In this document: one piece after another, positions 1 through 9,574 of the stretch | Layout of the letters: the number at the start of each line of letters is the position of its first letter | Numbering within the stretch: position 1 is the stretch's first letter | Assembly: GCA_033856025.1 (NCBI GenBank) | Contig: JAWVFQ010000023.1 | Location: 13,748 to 77,747 of the forward strand | From: AC-38 sp033856025 | GTDB lineage: Bacteria; Actinomycetota; Thermoleophilia; Solirubrobacterales; Solirubrobacteraceae | Length of the DNA stretch: 64,000 bases | Reading direction: 5' to 3' | Program-made: the position numbers and the translations under genes | Notes under the pieces: generated by a model | The model's input: only the letters and a program-made list of their open reading frames with translations | Told to the model about the DNA's origin: nothing | Database searches by the model: none

Positions 1-24
1 GAAGGGGATGGATAGGCTCCCCGC

Positions 25-1116
25 ATGGGTCGCATCGTCCTCTTCGGCGCCACGGGGTACACGGGCAAGCTCGCCGCCCAGGCGCTCATCGACCGCGGCG
101 AGAAGCCGGTGCTGGCCGCGCGCAGTGCGGAGAAGCTCGAGCAGCTGGCCGGCGAGCTCGGGGGCGGGCTGGAGACCGCACAGGCCGACGTGTCGCGCCC
201 CGACACGGTCCGCGCCCTCGTGGAGCGCGGCGACGTCCTGCTAACGACGGTCGGCCCGTTCTCGCGCTGGGGCGCCCCGGCCGTCGAGGCCGCGGTGGCC
301 GCGGGCGCCCACTACATCGACTCCACCGGCGAGCCGGAGTTCATCCGCTCGGTGTTCGAGCGCTACGGCCCCGGCGCGCAGGCGGCCGGCTGCGGGCTGG
401 TCACCGCGTTCGGCTACGACTGGGTGCCGGGGAACCTGGCCGGCGCGCTGGCGCTGCGCGACGCGGGCGAGGGCGCGACGCGCCTGGACGTCGGCTACTA
501 CAACACCGGCCGCACCACCTCGGCGGACATGAGCGGCGGCACGCGCGCCTCGGCCGCGGGCGCCATCACCGCGCCCTCGTTCGCCTGGCGCGGGAAGCGC
601 ATCGTCACCGAGCGCGGCGCCAAGGGCGTGCGCTCGTTCTCCGTGCGCGGCAAGGACCGGCCCGCGATCTCCGTGGGCTCCTCCGAGCACTTCGCGCTGC
701 CCCGGCTGGCGCCCGACCTGCGCGAGGTCAACATCTACCTGGGCTGGTTCGGCCCGGCGTCGCGCCCCATGCAGGCGATGTCGCTGGTCGCCTCGGCGCC
801 CGGCGTGGGCCGCGCGATGGGCGCGCTGTCGGAGCGCTTCGTCAAGGGATCCACCGGCGGCCCCGACGCCACCCAGCGGGCCAAGAGCGGCTCCCACGTC
901 CAGGCGTTCGCCTACGACGGCGCCGGCCGCGAGCTGGCGCACGTCGTCATGGAGGGCCCGAACGGCTACACGCTGACGGGCGACTTCCTGGCCTGGGGCG
1001 CCGCCCGGGCGGCCAACGAGGGCATGAACGGCACCGGCGCGCTGGGCCCGGTCGACGCCTTCGGGCTCGACGAGCTGGAGGCCGCCTGCGCCAAGGCCGG
1101 CCTCAAGCGCGTCTGA
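25..1116 (+). CDS. Saccharopine dehydrogenase-like / trans-acting enoyl reductase family protein
   Basis: 363-aa NAD(P)-dependent oxidoreductase-like protein. The N-terminus has a Rossmann beta-alpha-beta start (IVLFGATGYTGKLAAQAL, residues 4-21) followed by a basic residue in AARS, typical of the saccharopine dehydrogenase NADP-binding domain. The whole length fits the family called trans-acting enoyl reductase in mycobacteria, known for phthiocerol/phenolphthiocerol lipid work, but the substrate here is unknown. No membrane segments are evident. A TAGGCT hexamer at 13-18, six bases before the ATG, looks like a -10 box of a leaderless transcript and supports this start. The stop lies 4 bp from the stop of the convergent phoD-like gene. 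Family assignment is fairly sure; reaction is not. Confidence 0.75.
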   Translation: MGRIVLFGATGYTGKLAAQALIDRGEKPVLAARSAEKLEQLAGELGGGLETAQADVSRPDTVRALVERGDVLLTTVGPFSRWGAPAVEAAVAAGAHYIDSTGEPEFIRSVFERYGPGAQAAGCGLVTAFGYDWVPGNLAGALALRDAGEGATRLDVGYYNTGRTTSADMSGGTRASAAGAITAPSFAWRGKRIVTERGAKGVRSFSVRGKDRPAISVGSSEHFALPRLAPDLREVNIYLGWFGPASRPMQAMSLVASAPGVGRAMGALSERFVKGSTGGPDATQRAKSGSHVQAFAYDGAGRELAHVVMEGPNGYTLTGDFLAWGAARAANEGMNGTGALGPVDAFGLDELEAACAKAGLKRV

Positions 1117-1120
1117 GCGC

Positions 1121-2707
1121 CTAGAGCGTCTGGATGCGCGGCGTCCCGGACGCCACGCGGAAGCGGGCCAGCGTGTTGCCCTGGGTCGAGCGCACCGGCG
1201 TCGCCTGGACGGACACGTAGCGCACCAGCAGCTCGTTGTCGTGGGCCTCGACGACACCGTAGCCGCGGCTGTGCTGCTCGTCGTACTTGATGTGCGGGTT
1301 GACCATGCGGACGTTCTGCGTGACGGCGAACGCCTGGTCCGGCGTGATCGCGTTGCGCGCGCCCTCGTCACCGCTCACCGACTCGGGGATCCCCAGCGAG
1401 GTCACCGACCCGGTCACGAACTCCGTCGCCACGGCGTCGGTCCCGCGGCCGCTCGGCGTGACCTCGCCGGCGAAGAACGTGTGGATGTCGCCGGTGACGT
1501 AGGCGACGTCGGAGATGCGCTTCGCCCGGATGTGCTCGCCGATCTCGCGGCGCTCGGCGCCGTAGCCGTCCCAGTCGTCCTTGAGGAACGGCGTGTTGGG
1601 CGCGGTGTCCAGCGACATCATCATGAGCGGGTTGCCCACGAGCTTCCAGCGGGCCTGCGACGCCTGGAGCGAGCGCTTGAACCACGCCTTCTGCGCCGCG
1701 CCGAGCAGGGTGCGGCCGGGCGCGTCGGCCTCGGGGCACGGGACGGCCGCGCGATCGCCGCACGGCTGGTCGTCGCGGTACTGGCGCTCGTCGAGGATGA
1801 ACAGCTCGGCGTTGCGGCCCAGGCGCAGGTTGCGGTAGAGCCGCGTGGCACGGCCCATGTAGTCCTCGGGCTGGTACTCCGCGAACGCGCGGTAGCCGTT
1901 GGCGCGGCGCTGGGCGAACGGCACGCGCACCTGCTGGGTCGCCTCGCCCGGCATGTTGCCCGTGTAGTTGTCCTCGACCTCGTGGTCGTCCCACATGGCG
2001 TAGAGCGCGTGCTGGGCGTGCATGGCGCGCAGGTCGGCGTCGGACTTGTACATCCGGTACTTGGACCGGTACTCGTCCAGCGTCTGGACCTCGCCGTCGT
2101 GGTTGGCGCCCAGCGCGTCGGTGCGGGGGCCCTTGTAGAAGTTGCGTTCGTAGATGTAGTCGCCCAGGCACACCACGAAGTCCAGCTCGGGCTCGGCGGC
2201 CAGGGCGCGGTGGGCACCGAAGTACCCGGCCTGCCAGTCCTGGCAGGAGAAGAACCCGATGCGGATGGGGTCGCGCGAGTCCGGGGGCGGCAACGTGCGG
2301 AAGCGCCCCACCTCGCTGTGCGAGCTGCGCGTGTCGAAGCGGTAGAAGTACTCCTGGCCCGGGTCGAGGATGCGACGGCCCTCCACGCGCACCTTGGCCG
2401 TCCCGTCGGCCCCCGCCCGCGCGACCACGTCGCGGCGCAGGACGGTGCGGCGGAAGTCGCGGTCGCGGGCCACCTCGAGCGACAGGCGCTGGTCGCCCGA
2501 CCCCGCGCCCGACAGGCGCGTCCACAGCACGATCCCGCGGGGCTTGGGCGCGCCGGCGGCGATTCCCTCGGCGAACGCGCCCCGCGCGGCCAGGGGGACG
2601 GCCACGCGCCGGCGCCCCCCGCGCGCCCAGGCGTCGACCGGCACGCCGCCCAGGACCAGGGCGCCCGCCGCGCCCGCCCGCAGCAGCTCGCGCCGCGTCT
2701 GGGCCAC
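1121..2707 (-). CDS. phoD: PhoD-type alkaline phosphatase/phosphodiesterase, Tat-exported
   Basis: 528-aa phosphoesterase predicted to release phosphate from organic phosphate esters outside the membrane. The N-terminus has a twin-arginine signal (TRRELLRAGAAGALVLGG), as usual for PhoD, which is exported folded with its metals. Metal-site motifs are present: CLGDYIYE, MWDDHEVEDNY and GDIHTFF. I chose the GTG at 2707 because it overlaps the TAG stop of the upstream VOC gene and places the Tat motif directly at the N-terminus; the open frame continues further upstream only as a shadow of that gene. It is the last gene of a same-strand run that begins with the ATP synthase genes, so it may receive read-through from them. 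Confidence 0.88.
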   Translation of the reverse strand: MAQTRRELLRAGAAGALVLGGVPVDAWARGGRRRVAVPLAARGAFAEGIAAGAPKPRGIVLWTRLSGAGSGDQRLSLEVARDRDFRRTVLRRDVVARAGADGTAKVRVEGRRILDPGQEYFYRFDTRSSHSEVGRFRTLPPPDSRDPIRIGFFSCQDWQAGYFGAHRALAAEPELDFVVCLGDYIYERNFYKGPRTDALGANHDGEVQTLDEYRSKYRMYKSDADLRAMHAQHALYAMWDDHEVEDNYTGNMPGEATQQVRVPFAQRRANGYRAFAEYQPEDYMGRATRLYRNLRLGRNAELFILDERQYRDDQPCGDRAAVPCPEADAPGRTLLGAAQKAWFKRSLQASQARWKLVGNPLMMMSLDTAPNTPFLKDDWDGYGAERREIGEHIRAKRISDVAYVTGDIHTFFAGEVTPSGRGTDAVATEFVTGSVTSLGIPESVSGDEGARNAITPDQAFAVTQNVRMVNPHIKYDEQHSRGYGVVEAHDNELLVRYVSVQATPVRSTQGNTLARFRVASGTPRIQTL

Positions 2708-3474
2708 TAGTCGTCGACCTCGCCCTCGAACAAGGCGAACCAGGCGCCCTGGGGGTCCTGGACCACGGCGAAGCGCCCGGCGGGGACGTCCATCGGCCCC
2801 ATGTCCACGCGCCCGCCCAGCTCGGCCACCCGGGCCAGTGCGGCGTCCAAGTCCGCCACCGTGAAGTAGGCCAGCCAGTGCGACGACAGCTTGAAGTCGG
2901 GCGGGATGGACGCCATCCCGCCGTTGAGGCGGTCGCCGTTGTACACGCTGGAGAACGGCGGCACCTCGGACACCGGCTCGAAGCGCCAGCCGAACAGCCC
3001 CTCGTAGAAGTCGCGCGCGGCGGCCGGGTCGGTCGCGTTGAGGACGTTCAGGGTGAGCGAGCCGGGGTCGTTGACCAGCCCGGCACCGATGTGCGTCCCC
3101 GGCTGCCAGATCGCGAACACCGCGCCCTGGGGGTCCGAGATGACCGCCATGCGCCCCACCTCCATCACGTCGAAGGGCGGCGTGATCAGCGTGCCGCCGA
3201 GCTCCTGCACGCGGGCCGCCGCGTCGTCGGCCGACTCCACGGTCACGTAGGAGAGCCAGTTGGGCGGCTGGTTGTCGACCTGCTGCTGGTAGAGCGCGGC
3301 CACGGCGTCTCCGCCGAGGCGCAGCATCGTGTAGACGCCGCCGCCCGGGATCGGGTTGTCGTCGATCTCCCATCCGAACAGCGACGTGTAGAAGGCCTTC
3401 GCGCCGTCGGCGTCCGTCGTGGAGAGCTCGACCCACGAGAACGCGCCCGGCGGATGCGAGCTGCGCCTACCCAC
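2707..3474 (-). CDS. Two-domain VOC (glyoxalase/bleomycin-resistance-like) family protein
   Basis: 255-aa soluble protein made of two similar vicinal-oxygen-chelate modules, roughly residues 10-120 and 128-250. Each module contains the segment F...V.DPQGA.FA.(W/F) and a start with FSWVELST or SLTLNVLN. Tandem-module VOC proteins of this type are common in actinobacteria and often annotated as hydroxylase- or glyoxalase-like; the substrate cannot be told from sequence. The start lies 8 bp after the atpC stop, and the stop overlaps the GTG of phoD, so the three probably share a transcript. No signal peptide is seen, so it should be cytoplasmic. Confidence 0.8.
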   Translation of the reverse strand: MGRRSSHPPGAFSWVELSTTDADGAKAFYTSLFGWEIDDNPIPGGGVYTMLRLGGDAVAALYQQQVDNQPPNWLSYVTVESADDAAARVQELGGTLITPPFDVMEVGRMAVISDPQGAVFAIWQPGTHIGAGLVNDPGSLTLNVLNATDPAAARDFYEGLFGWRFEPVSEVPPFSSVYNGDRLNGGMASIPPDFKLSSHWLAYFTVADLDAALARVAELGGRVDMGPMDVPAGRFAVVQDPQGAWFALFEGEVDD

Positions 3475-3482
3475 CGCTGCGC

Positions 3483-3899
3483 CTACTCACCGCCCTCGGC
3501 GATCGCGAGGAACGTCTCCCAGCGGCGCTTGTCGCGCGCGGCCTTGCGCGAGGCCTCGGAGTCCTTGTCCGCCGACTCCAGCTCGGACTCGGCGCGCTGC
3601 AGGCGCTCGCGCAGCTCGCCGGCGTCGAGCTCCTCGGGCGTGTGCGCCTCCTCCACGAGCAGCAGCGCGCGGTTGCCCCCCACCTGGAGGTAGCCCTCCC
3701 CCTGGGCGAAGCGCAGCGGCTCGCCCTCGGACTCGTAGAGGCGCAGCTCGACCGGGTCGAGCATGGCCAGCACCGGCTCGTGATTGGCCAGCAGCCCGAT
3801 GGAGCCCACGGTCGTGCGAGTGGACACCATCTCCACCTCGCCCGACCACACGGCGCCCTCGGGCGAGAGGATCTCCACCGGGAACTTCGTGCGCGCCAA
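3483..3899 (-). CDS. atpC: F0F1 ATP synthase subunit epsilon
   Basis: 138-aa epsilon subunit of the F1 central stalk, which couples rotation to catalysis and can restrain ATP hydrolysis. The N-terminal beta-sandwich is recognisable (FPVEILSPEGAVWSGEVEMV, TTVGSIGLLANHEPVLAML, FAQGEGYLQVGGN), followed by a C-terminal helical part rich in charged residues (ESELESADKDSEASRKAARDK) ending with WETFLAIAEGGE. Length is normal for the family. It starts 3 bp after the atpD stop, at the end of the atp operon. Confidence 0.95.
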   Translation of the reverse strand: MARTKFPVEILSPEGAVWSGEVEMVSTRTTVGSIGLLANHEPVLAMLDPVELRLYESEGEPLRFAQGEGYLQVGGNRALLLVEEAHTPEELDAGELRERLQRAESELESADKDSEASRKAARDKRRWETFLAIAEGGE

Positions 3900-3902
3900 C
3901 GC

Positions 3903-5414
3903 CTACTCCTCGCCCTCGGCGTTGTCGCCGTTCTCGCCGTTCTCGCCGTTCTCGGACGAGTCGTCGTCCTTCTCGTCGGCCTTCTTCTCGCCACCCGCGT
4001 CCGCGACCACGTCGTCGATCGTGCCCTTGAGCAGGAACGCGCGCTCGGGGATGTCGTCGTGCTTGCCCTCGAGGATCTCCTTGAAGCCGCGGATCGACTC
4101 CGCGATCGGCACGTAGGCGCCGGGCAGGCCGGTGAACTGCTCGGCTACGTTGAACGGCTGGGACAGGAACCGCTCGATGCGCCGCGCCCGGTTGACCGCG
4201 ACCTTGTCCTCGTCGGACAGCTCGTCGATGCCGAGGATGGCGATGATGTCCTGCAGCTCGCGGTAGCGCTGGAGCGTCTCCTTGACCTGGTTGGCCACGT
4301 TGAAGTGCTCCTCGCCCAGGATGTCGGGCTTGAGGATCGTGGACGTCGAGTCCAGCGGGTCGACCGCCGGGTAGATCCCCTTCTCCGAGATCGAGCGCGA
4401 GAGCGTCGTGGTCGCGTTGAGATGCGCGAACACGGACGCCGGCGCCGGATCGGTGAGGTCATCCGCCGGCACGTAGATGGCCTGGATCGAGGTGACCGAG
4501 CCCTTCCGCGTTGAGGTGATCCGCTCCTGGAGCTGGCCCATCTCCGTCTCCAGCGTGGGCTGGTAGCCCACCTGCGAGGGCATGCGCCCCAGCAGCGCCG
4601 ACACCTCCGAGCCCGCCTGCACGAACCGGAAGATGTTGTCGATGAACAGCAGCACGTCCTGGCCGGCCACGTCGCGGAAGTACTCCGCCATGGTCAGGCC
4701 GGACAGCGCCACGCGCATGCGCGCGCCGGGCGGCTCGTTCATCTGGCCGAACACGAGCATCGTCTTGTCGATGACGCCCGACTCCTTCATCTCCAGCCAC
4801 AGGTCGTTCCCTTCGCGCGAGCGCTCGCCCACGCCGCAGAACGCCGACAGGCCGCCGTGCTCCTGGGCCAGGTTGTGGATGAGCTCCTGGATGAGCACCG
4901 TCTTGCCCACGCCGGCGCCGCCGAACAGGCCGACCTTGCCGCCCTTGGCGTAGGGCGCGAGCAGGTCGATGACCTTGATACCCGTCTCGAACATCTCGTT
5001 CGTCGGCACCAGGTTCTCCACGTCCGGCGCCGAGCGGTGGATCGGCCAGCGCTCCTCGTACTCCACGTCGCCGCCCAGGTCGATGGGCTCACCGAGCAGG
5101 TTGAAGATCCGCCCCAGCGTGCCCTCGCCCACGGGGACCGTGATCGGCCCGCCGGTGTCGCGGACCTCCATCCCCCGGGCCAGGCCGTCCGTGCTGTCCA
5201 TGGCCACGGCGCGGACGCGCTCGTCGCCCAGGTGCTGCTGCACCTCGCACACCAGCGTCCCACCGTCGCCTTCGCGATCGATCTCGATGGCGTGATTGAT
5301 CTCGGGCAGCTTGTCGGGGAACGCCGCCTCGATCACCACCCCCTGGATCTCCTCGATCCGGCCGAGGTTGGTCTCTGTCTCCGTGTCCTGCTTGTTCTCG
5401 GTTGCTGCTTCCAT
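3903..5414 (-). CDS. atpD: F0F1 ATP synthase subunit beta, with acidic C-terminal tail
   Basis: 503-aa catalytic subunit. The Walker A loop is GGAGVGKTV, Walker B lies in VLLFIDNIFRF, and the family segments ALLGRMPSQVGYQPTL and ILGIDELSDEDK are intact. The protein normally ends near the DDV segment at about residue 465; here about 35 further residues follow, almost all D, E, N, G, S or K, ending GENGDNAEGEE. The tail is partly coded by a 9-bp tandem repeat (about 3922-3957). The N-terminus is also extended by a short T/E/N-rich stretch before LGRIEEIQGVV. It is placed between atpG and atpC as usual. The core function is certain; the tail's role is unknown. Confidence 0.97.
   Translation of the reverse strand: MEAATENKQDTETETNLGRIEEIQGVVIEAAFPDKLPEINHAIEIDREGDGGTLVCEVQQHLGDERVRAVAMDSTDGLARGMEVRDTGGPITVPVGEGTLGRIFNLLGEPIDLGGDVEYEERWPIHRSAPDVENLVPTNEMFETGIKVIDLLAPYAKGGKVGLFGGAGVGKTVLIQELIHNLAQEHGGLSAFCGVGERSREGNDLWLEMKESGVIDKTMLVFGQMNEPPGARMRVALSGLTMAEYFRDVAGQDVLLFIDNIFRFVQAGSEVSALLGRMPSQVGYQPTLETEMGQLQERITSTRKGSVTSIQAIYVPADDLTDPAPASVFAHLNATTTLSRSISEKGIYPAVDPLDSTSTILKPDILGEEHFNVANQVKETLQRYRELQDIIAILGIDELSDEDKVAVNRARRIERFLSQPFNVAEQFTGLPGAYVPIAESIRGFKEILEGKHDDIPERAFLLKGTIDDVVADAGGEKKADEKDDDSSENGENGENGDNAEGEE
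3922..3957. repeat. 9-bp tandem repeat inside the atpD tail
   Basis: About three and a half to four copies of the unit ttctcgccg, the first slightly degenerate (ttgtcgccg) and the last truncated (ttctcgg). On the coding strand it encodes the GEN/GDN repeats of the acidic beta-subunit tail. Because the unit is a multiple of three, copy-number change would lengthen or shorten the tail without shifting frame. Confidence 0.8.
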
Positions 5415-5428
5415 GTTTTCTGGGTCTC

Positions 5429-6346
5429 CTAGCCCTGCGCCTCTGATCCGGCGACCACTTCCATGATCTCCTGCGTGATCTCCGCCTGGCGGGCGCGGTT
5501 CATCTCCAAGGTCAGGTCATCGATGAGCTCCCCCGCGTTGTCCGAGGCGCTGCGCATCGCGGTCATACGGGCGCCGTGCTCGGACGCCGTGGACTCCAGC
5601 AGCGCCCGGTACAGCGAGATCTCGACGTAGTCGGGCACCAGCCGGCGGAGGATCTCCTCCGGGCTGGGCTCGTACTCCACGAGGCCCCGGTGCTCGGACT
5701 GCTCCTGCTCGTCCTCTCCCTCGTCCTCGTCCTCGTCCTCGGAGTCCTCGAGGATCGTGGCCTGCTGGAGGGGAAGAAGGGTCTCGCGCCGCACCTCCTG
5801 GCGCAGCGGCGACACGTAGCCGTTGTAGAAGATCTCCACCTGGTCGACCGCGTCGTCGGTGTAGGCGGCGATGAGGTCCTCGGCGATGTGGCGCGCGTCG
5901 GCGTAGGCCGGGCGATCGGTGAAGCCGACGTAGCGCCCGGCCACCTCCTTGCCGCGGAAAGTCAGCGAGGACACGCCGCGCCGGCCGGACGCGTAGAAGA
6001 CGACGCTGCGTCCCTCGGACTCGTGCTCGGCGGCGGCGCGCAGCCCGGCGCGCAGGATCTGCGAGTTGAACGCGCCGGCCAGACCGCGGTCGCCGGTGAC
6101 CAGGTGCAGCGCGACGGTCTTGATCTCGTCGTGCTCGTTGAGGATCGGCAGGTTGGGGACGTTCTCGGCCGCCTCCGCCGCCTGGCGGGTCATCCGGCGG
6201 ATCGCCCCGGCGTACGGCCGCAGCGCCTCGATGCGCTGCTCGGCCCGGCGCAGGCGCGCCGCGGCCACCATCTCCATCGCCCGGGTGATCTTCTGGACGT
6301 TCTTGACGGACCCGATCCGGTCCTTGACATCGCGCTGCGTCTGCAT
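5429..6346 (-). CDS. atpG: F0F1 ATP synthase subunit gamma, with acidic insertion
   Basis: 305-aa rotor shaft. The N-terminal helix (DRIGSVKNVQKITRAMEMVAA), the central GDRGLAGAFNSQI segment and the C-terminal helix (RMTAMRSASDNAGELIDDL, then RQAEITQEIMEVVAGSEA) are all typical. Between the LLPLQQA strand and LVEYEPSPEEIL there is an insertion of about 20 residues (about 200-219) made almost only of D and E. In other species this site is a short loop; in mycobacteria an extra loop of 12-14 residues at a comparable place affects ATP hydrolysis (family knowledge). The start follows atpA after a 167-bp spacer containing a palindromic unit, the only long gap of the operon. Confidence 0.96.
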   Translation of the reverse strand: MQTQRDVKDRIGSVKNVQKITRAMEMVAAARLRRAEQRIEALRPYAGAIRRMTRQAAEAAENVPNLPILNEHDEIKTVALHLVTGDRGLAGAFNSQILRAGLRAAAEHESEGRSVVFYASGRRGVSSLTFRGKEVAGRYVGFTDRPAYADARHIAEDLIAAYTDDAVDQVEIFYNGYVSPLRQEVRRETLLPLQQATILEDSEDEDEDEGEDEQEQSEHRGLVEYEPSPEEILRRLVPDYVEISLYRALLESTASEHGARMTAMRSASDNAGELIDDLTLEMNRARQAEITQEIMEVVAGSEAQG

Positions 6347-6407
6347 CGGTCAGATCGCCCCGCCCGCGGCCGCGTGCGCGCCGGGGCGCGCAGGGCCGAG
6401 CTGGTCC

Positions 6408-6459
6408 AGGACGCAGGGTGAAGCCTTTGCCGGTGGCAAAGGCGAACCCGAGGACGCAG
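6408..6459. repeat. Palindromic unit flanked by 9-bp direct repeats between atpA and atpG
   Basis: A perfect 9-bp inverted repeat, gcctttgcc (6423-6431) and ggcaaaggc (6435-6443), separated by ggt, sits in the 167-bp atpA-atpG spacer. An outer stem gggt/accc (6416-6419 with 6446-6449) can add to it. The structure is bracketed by two copies of aggacgcag (6408-6416 and 6451-6459). Transcribed on the minus strand it gives a strong hairpin, which could protect or attenuate the atpGDC part of the message. The flanking repeats resemble the duplication left by a small mobile unit. No second copy was seen in this window. Confidence 0.6.
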
Positions 6460-6513
6460 ATCCAGCGAAGGGATTGCGCGTCATCCGCGCGTGCGTGGTC
6501 GCGGGCGGGGCGA

Positions 6514-8198
<1,685 letters not shown>

Positions 8199-8199
<1 letters not shown>

Positions 8200-8729
8200 C
8201 AGCTGCTCGCCACCTGCTTTCTCAGTTGCTCAAGTCGGTTTCGGATGGAGGCGTCCAGGATGGAGTTGCCCACGCGCAGGACGATGCCTCCGAGGATGTC
8301 GGGGTCGACCTGGCTGGTCAGGTCGATGTGCTGGCCTGTCTGCTCGCCGATCACGTCGCCGATCTGCTTGACGGTGGACTCGTCGAGCTCGATCGCGCTG
8401 GTCACCTGCACGGGCAGCCGCCGGTTCTCCTTCTCCCACAGCTCGTCGAACTGGCGCCGGATCCGGAAGATCGCCGGCATCCGGTGCTTCTCGACGAGGA
8501 GCTCGAGGAAGTTCATCAGCGCGTCGTCGGCGCCGTCGATCGCCCTGTGCAGCCCTTCCTTCTTCTCGTCGGAGGACAGGTAGGGCGAGAAGAGGAAGAC
8601 CTGGAGGTCGCGCGAGTCGTTCACCGCATCGGCGAACTCGCCCAGCTGGTCGCGGACGTCGTCGAGCTTGTCGTGCTCCTTGGCCACGTCGAACAGCGAC
8701 CGGGCGTAGACCTGGGCGATCTCCTCCAC
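8199..8729 (-). CDS. atpH: F0F1 ATP synthase subunit delta
   Basis: 176-aa peripheral-stalk subunit (OSCP type) that ties the b subunits to the top of F1. The N-terminal helical domain begins EEIAQVYARSLFDVA, and the C-terminal domain carries the family segment DPDILGGIVLRVGNSILDASIRNRLEQL. Length is normal for the simple delta form, so this is not the b-delta fusion found in mycobacteria, and a separate b gene is next door. It overlaps both atpF and atpA by about one base. Confidence 0.95.
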
Positions 8730-9277
8730 TAGCGCTCCCCGTTGGCGCTCTCGCCGGACAGCGAGCTGAAGTCCAGCTCGCCGAGCGCCTCCTCGACGAG
8801 CTTTCGCTGGTCGTCGGCGGACAGCGCCTTGCGGGTCACGCGCTCGGTGGCCAGGACCGTCAGGTCCGCGACCTCGCGGCGCAGCTCCTGCATCGCGCGG
8901 CGCGTCTCGGCCTCGATGTCGCGCCGGGTCTGGGCCATCAGCTCCTCGCGCTTCTCGCGCGACTCGAGCGCCGCGTCGCGCTCGGCGTTCTCGGCCGCCT
9001 TGCGCGCCCGCGCGACGATCTCGTCGGCCTGCTCGCGCGCCTCGGTGAGGCGCTCGCGGTACTCGGCCAGCAGCTCGTCAGCCTCCTTGCGCGCGCGCGT
9101 CGCGTGCTCGATCGACTCCTCGATCGCGTTGGCGCGGCGGTCCAGGGCCTCCTGGATGCGCGGGAACGCCAGCCGCCGCAGGAGCAGGAACGTGATGCCG
9201 AACGCGATCAGCGTCCAGACCATCAGCCCCAGCCCGGGGGTGACCAGGAAGTTGCCCGAGTTGGCGGCGGCGAGCAT
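8729..9277 (-). CDS. atpF: F0F1 ATP synthase subunit b
   Basis: 182-aa stalk subunit. One N-terminal membrane helix (GLMVWTLIAFGITFLLLRRL, residues 17-36) is followed by a long charged helix that would form the b dimer coiled coil and ends with the segment KLVEEALGELDFSSL. I chose the ATG at 9277 because it forms an ATGA overlap with the atpE stop and gives the usual short periplasmic N-terminus (LAAANSGNFLVTPG); the open frame upstream is a shadow of atpE. Confidence 0.95.
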   Translation of the reverse strand: MLAAANSGNFLVTPGLGLMVWTLIAFGITFLLLRRLAFPRIQEALDRRANAIEESIEHATRARKEADELLAEYRERLTEAREQADEIVARARKAAENAERDAALESREKREELMAQTRRDIEAETRRAMQELRREVADLTVLATERVTRKALSADDQRKLVEEALGELDFSSLSGESANGER

Positions 9278-9558
9278 CAGCCGGACAGGAAGAAGGCGAT
9301 CAGGCCGAAGATGAACGCGTAGAACACGATCGCCTCGGTCAGCGCGAAGCCCAACCACTGAATCGAGGTGATCTCATCGCGCATCTCCGGCTGCCGGGTC
9401 ACCGACTCGATCACCTTGCCGAAGATGTACCCCACGCCGACACCGGGACCGATCGTCCCCAACCCGGCCCCCACACCCAGCGCGATCGCCTGCAGCCCCT
9501 TCTTGGTGCCGTCCTGCGCTGCCGCCTGGGCCAGCACCGTCAACGAGTCGAGTTCCAT
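9277..9558 (-). CDS. atpE: F0F1 ATP synthase subunit c
   Basis: 93-aa ring subunit, two membrane helices with a polar loop (TRQPEMRDE). Helix 1 has the glycine-rich packing motif (IALGVGAGLGTIGPGVGVG), and helix 2 carries the ion-binding carboxylate E75 in FALTEAIVFYAFIF. The lack of the usual sodium-site partners (no Q in helix 1 near the site) suggests proton coupling, which is inference. About 15 extra residues precede helix 1. It starts 16 bp after atpB with an AGGAGG ribosome site in the spacer. Confidence 0.96.
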   Translation of the reverse strand: MELDSLTVLAQAAAQDGTKKGLQAIALGVGAGLGTIGPGVGVGYIFGKVIESVTRQPEMRDEITSIQWLGFALTEAIVFYAFIFGLIAFFLSG

Positions 9559-9574
9559 TTCTGTTTGCTCCTCC

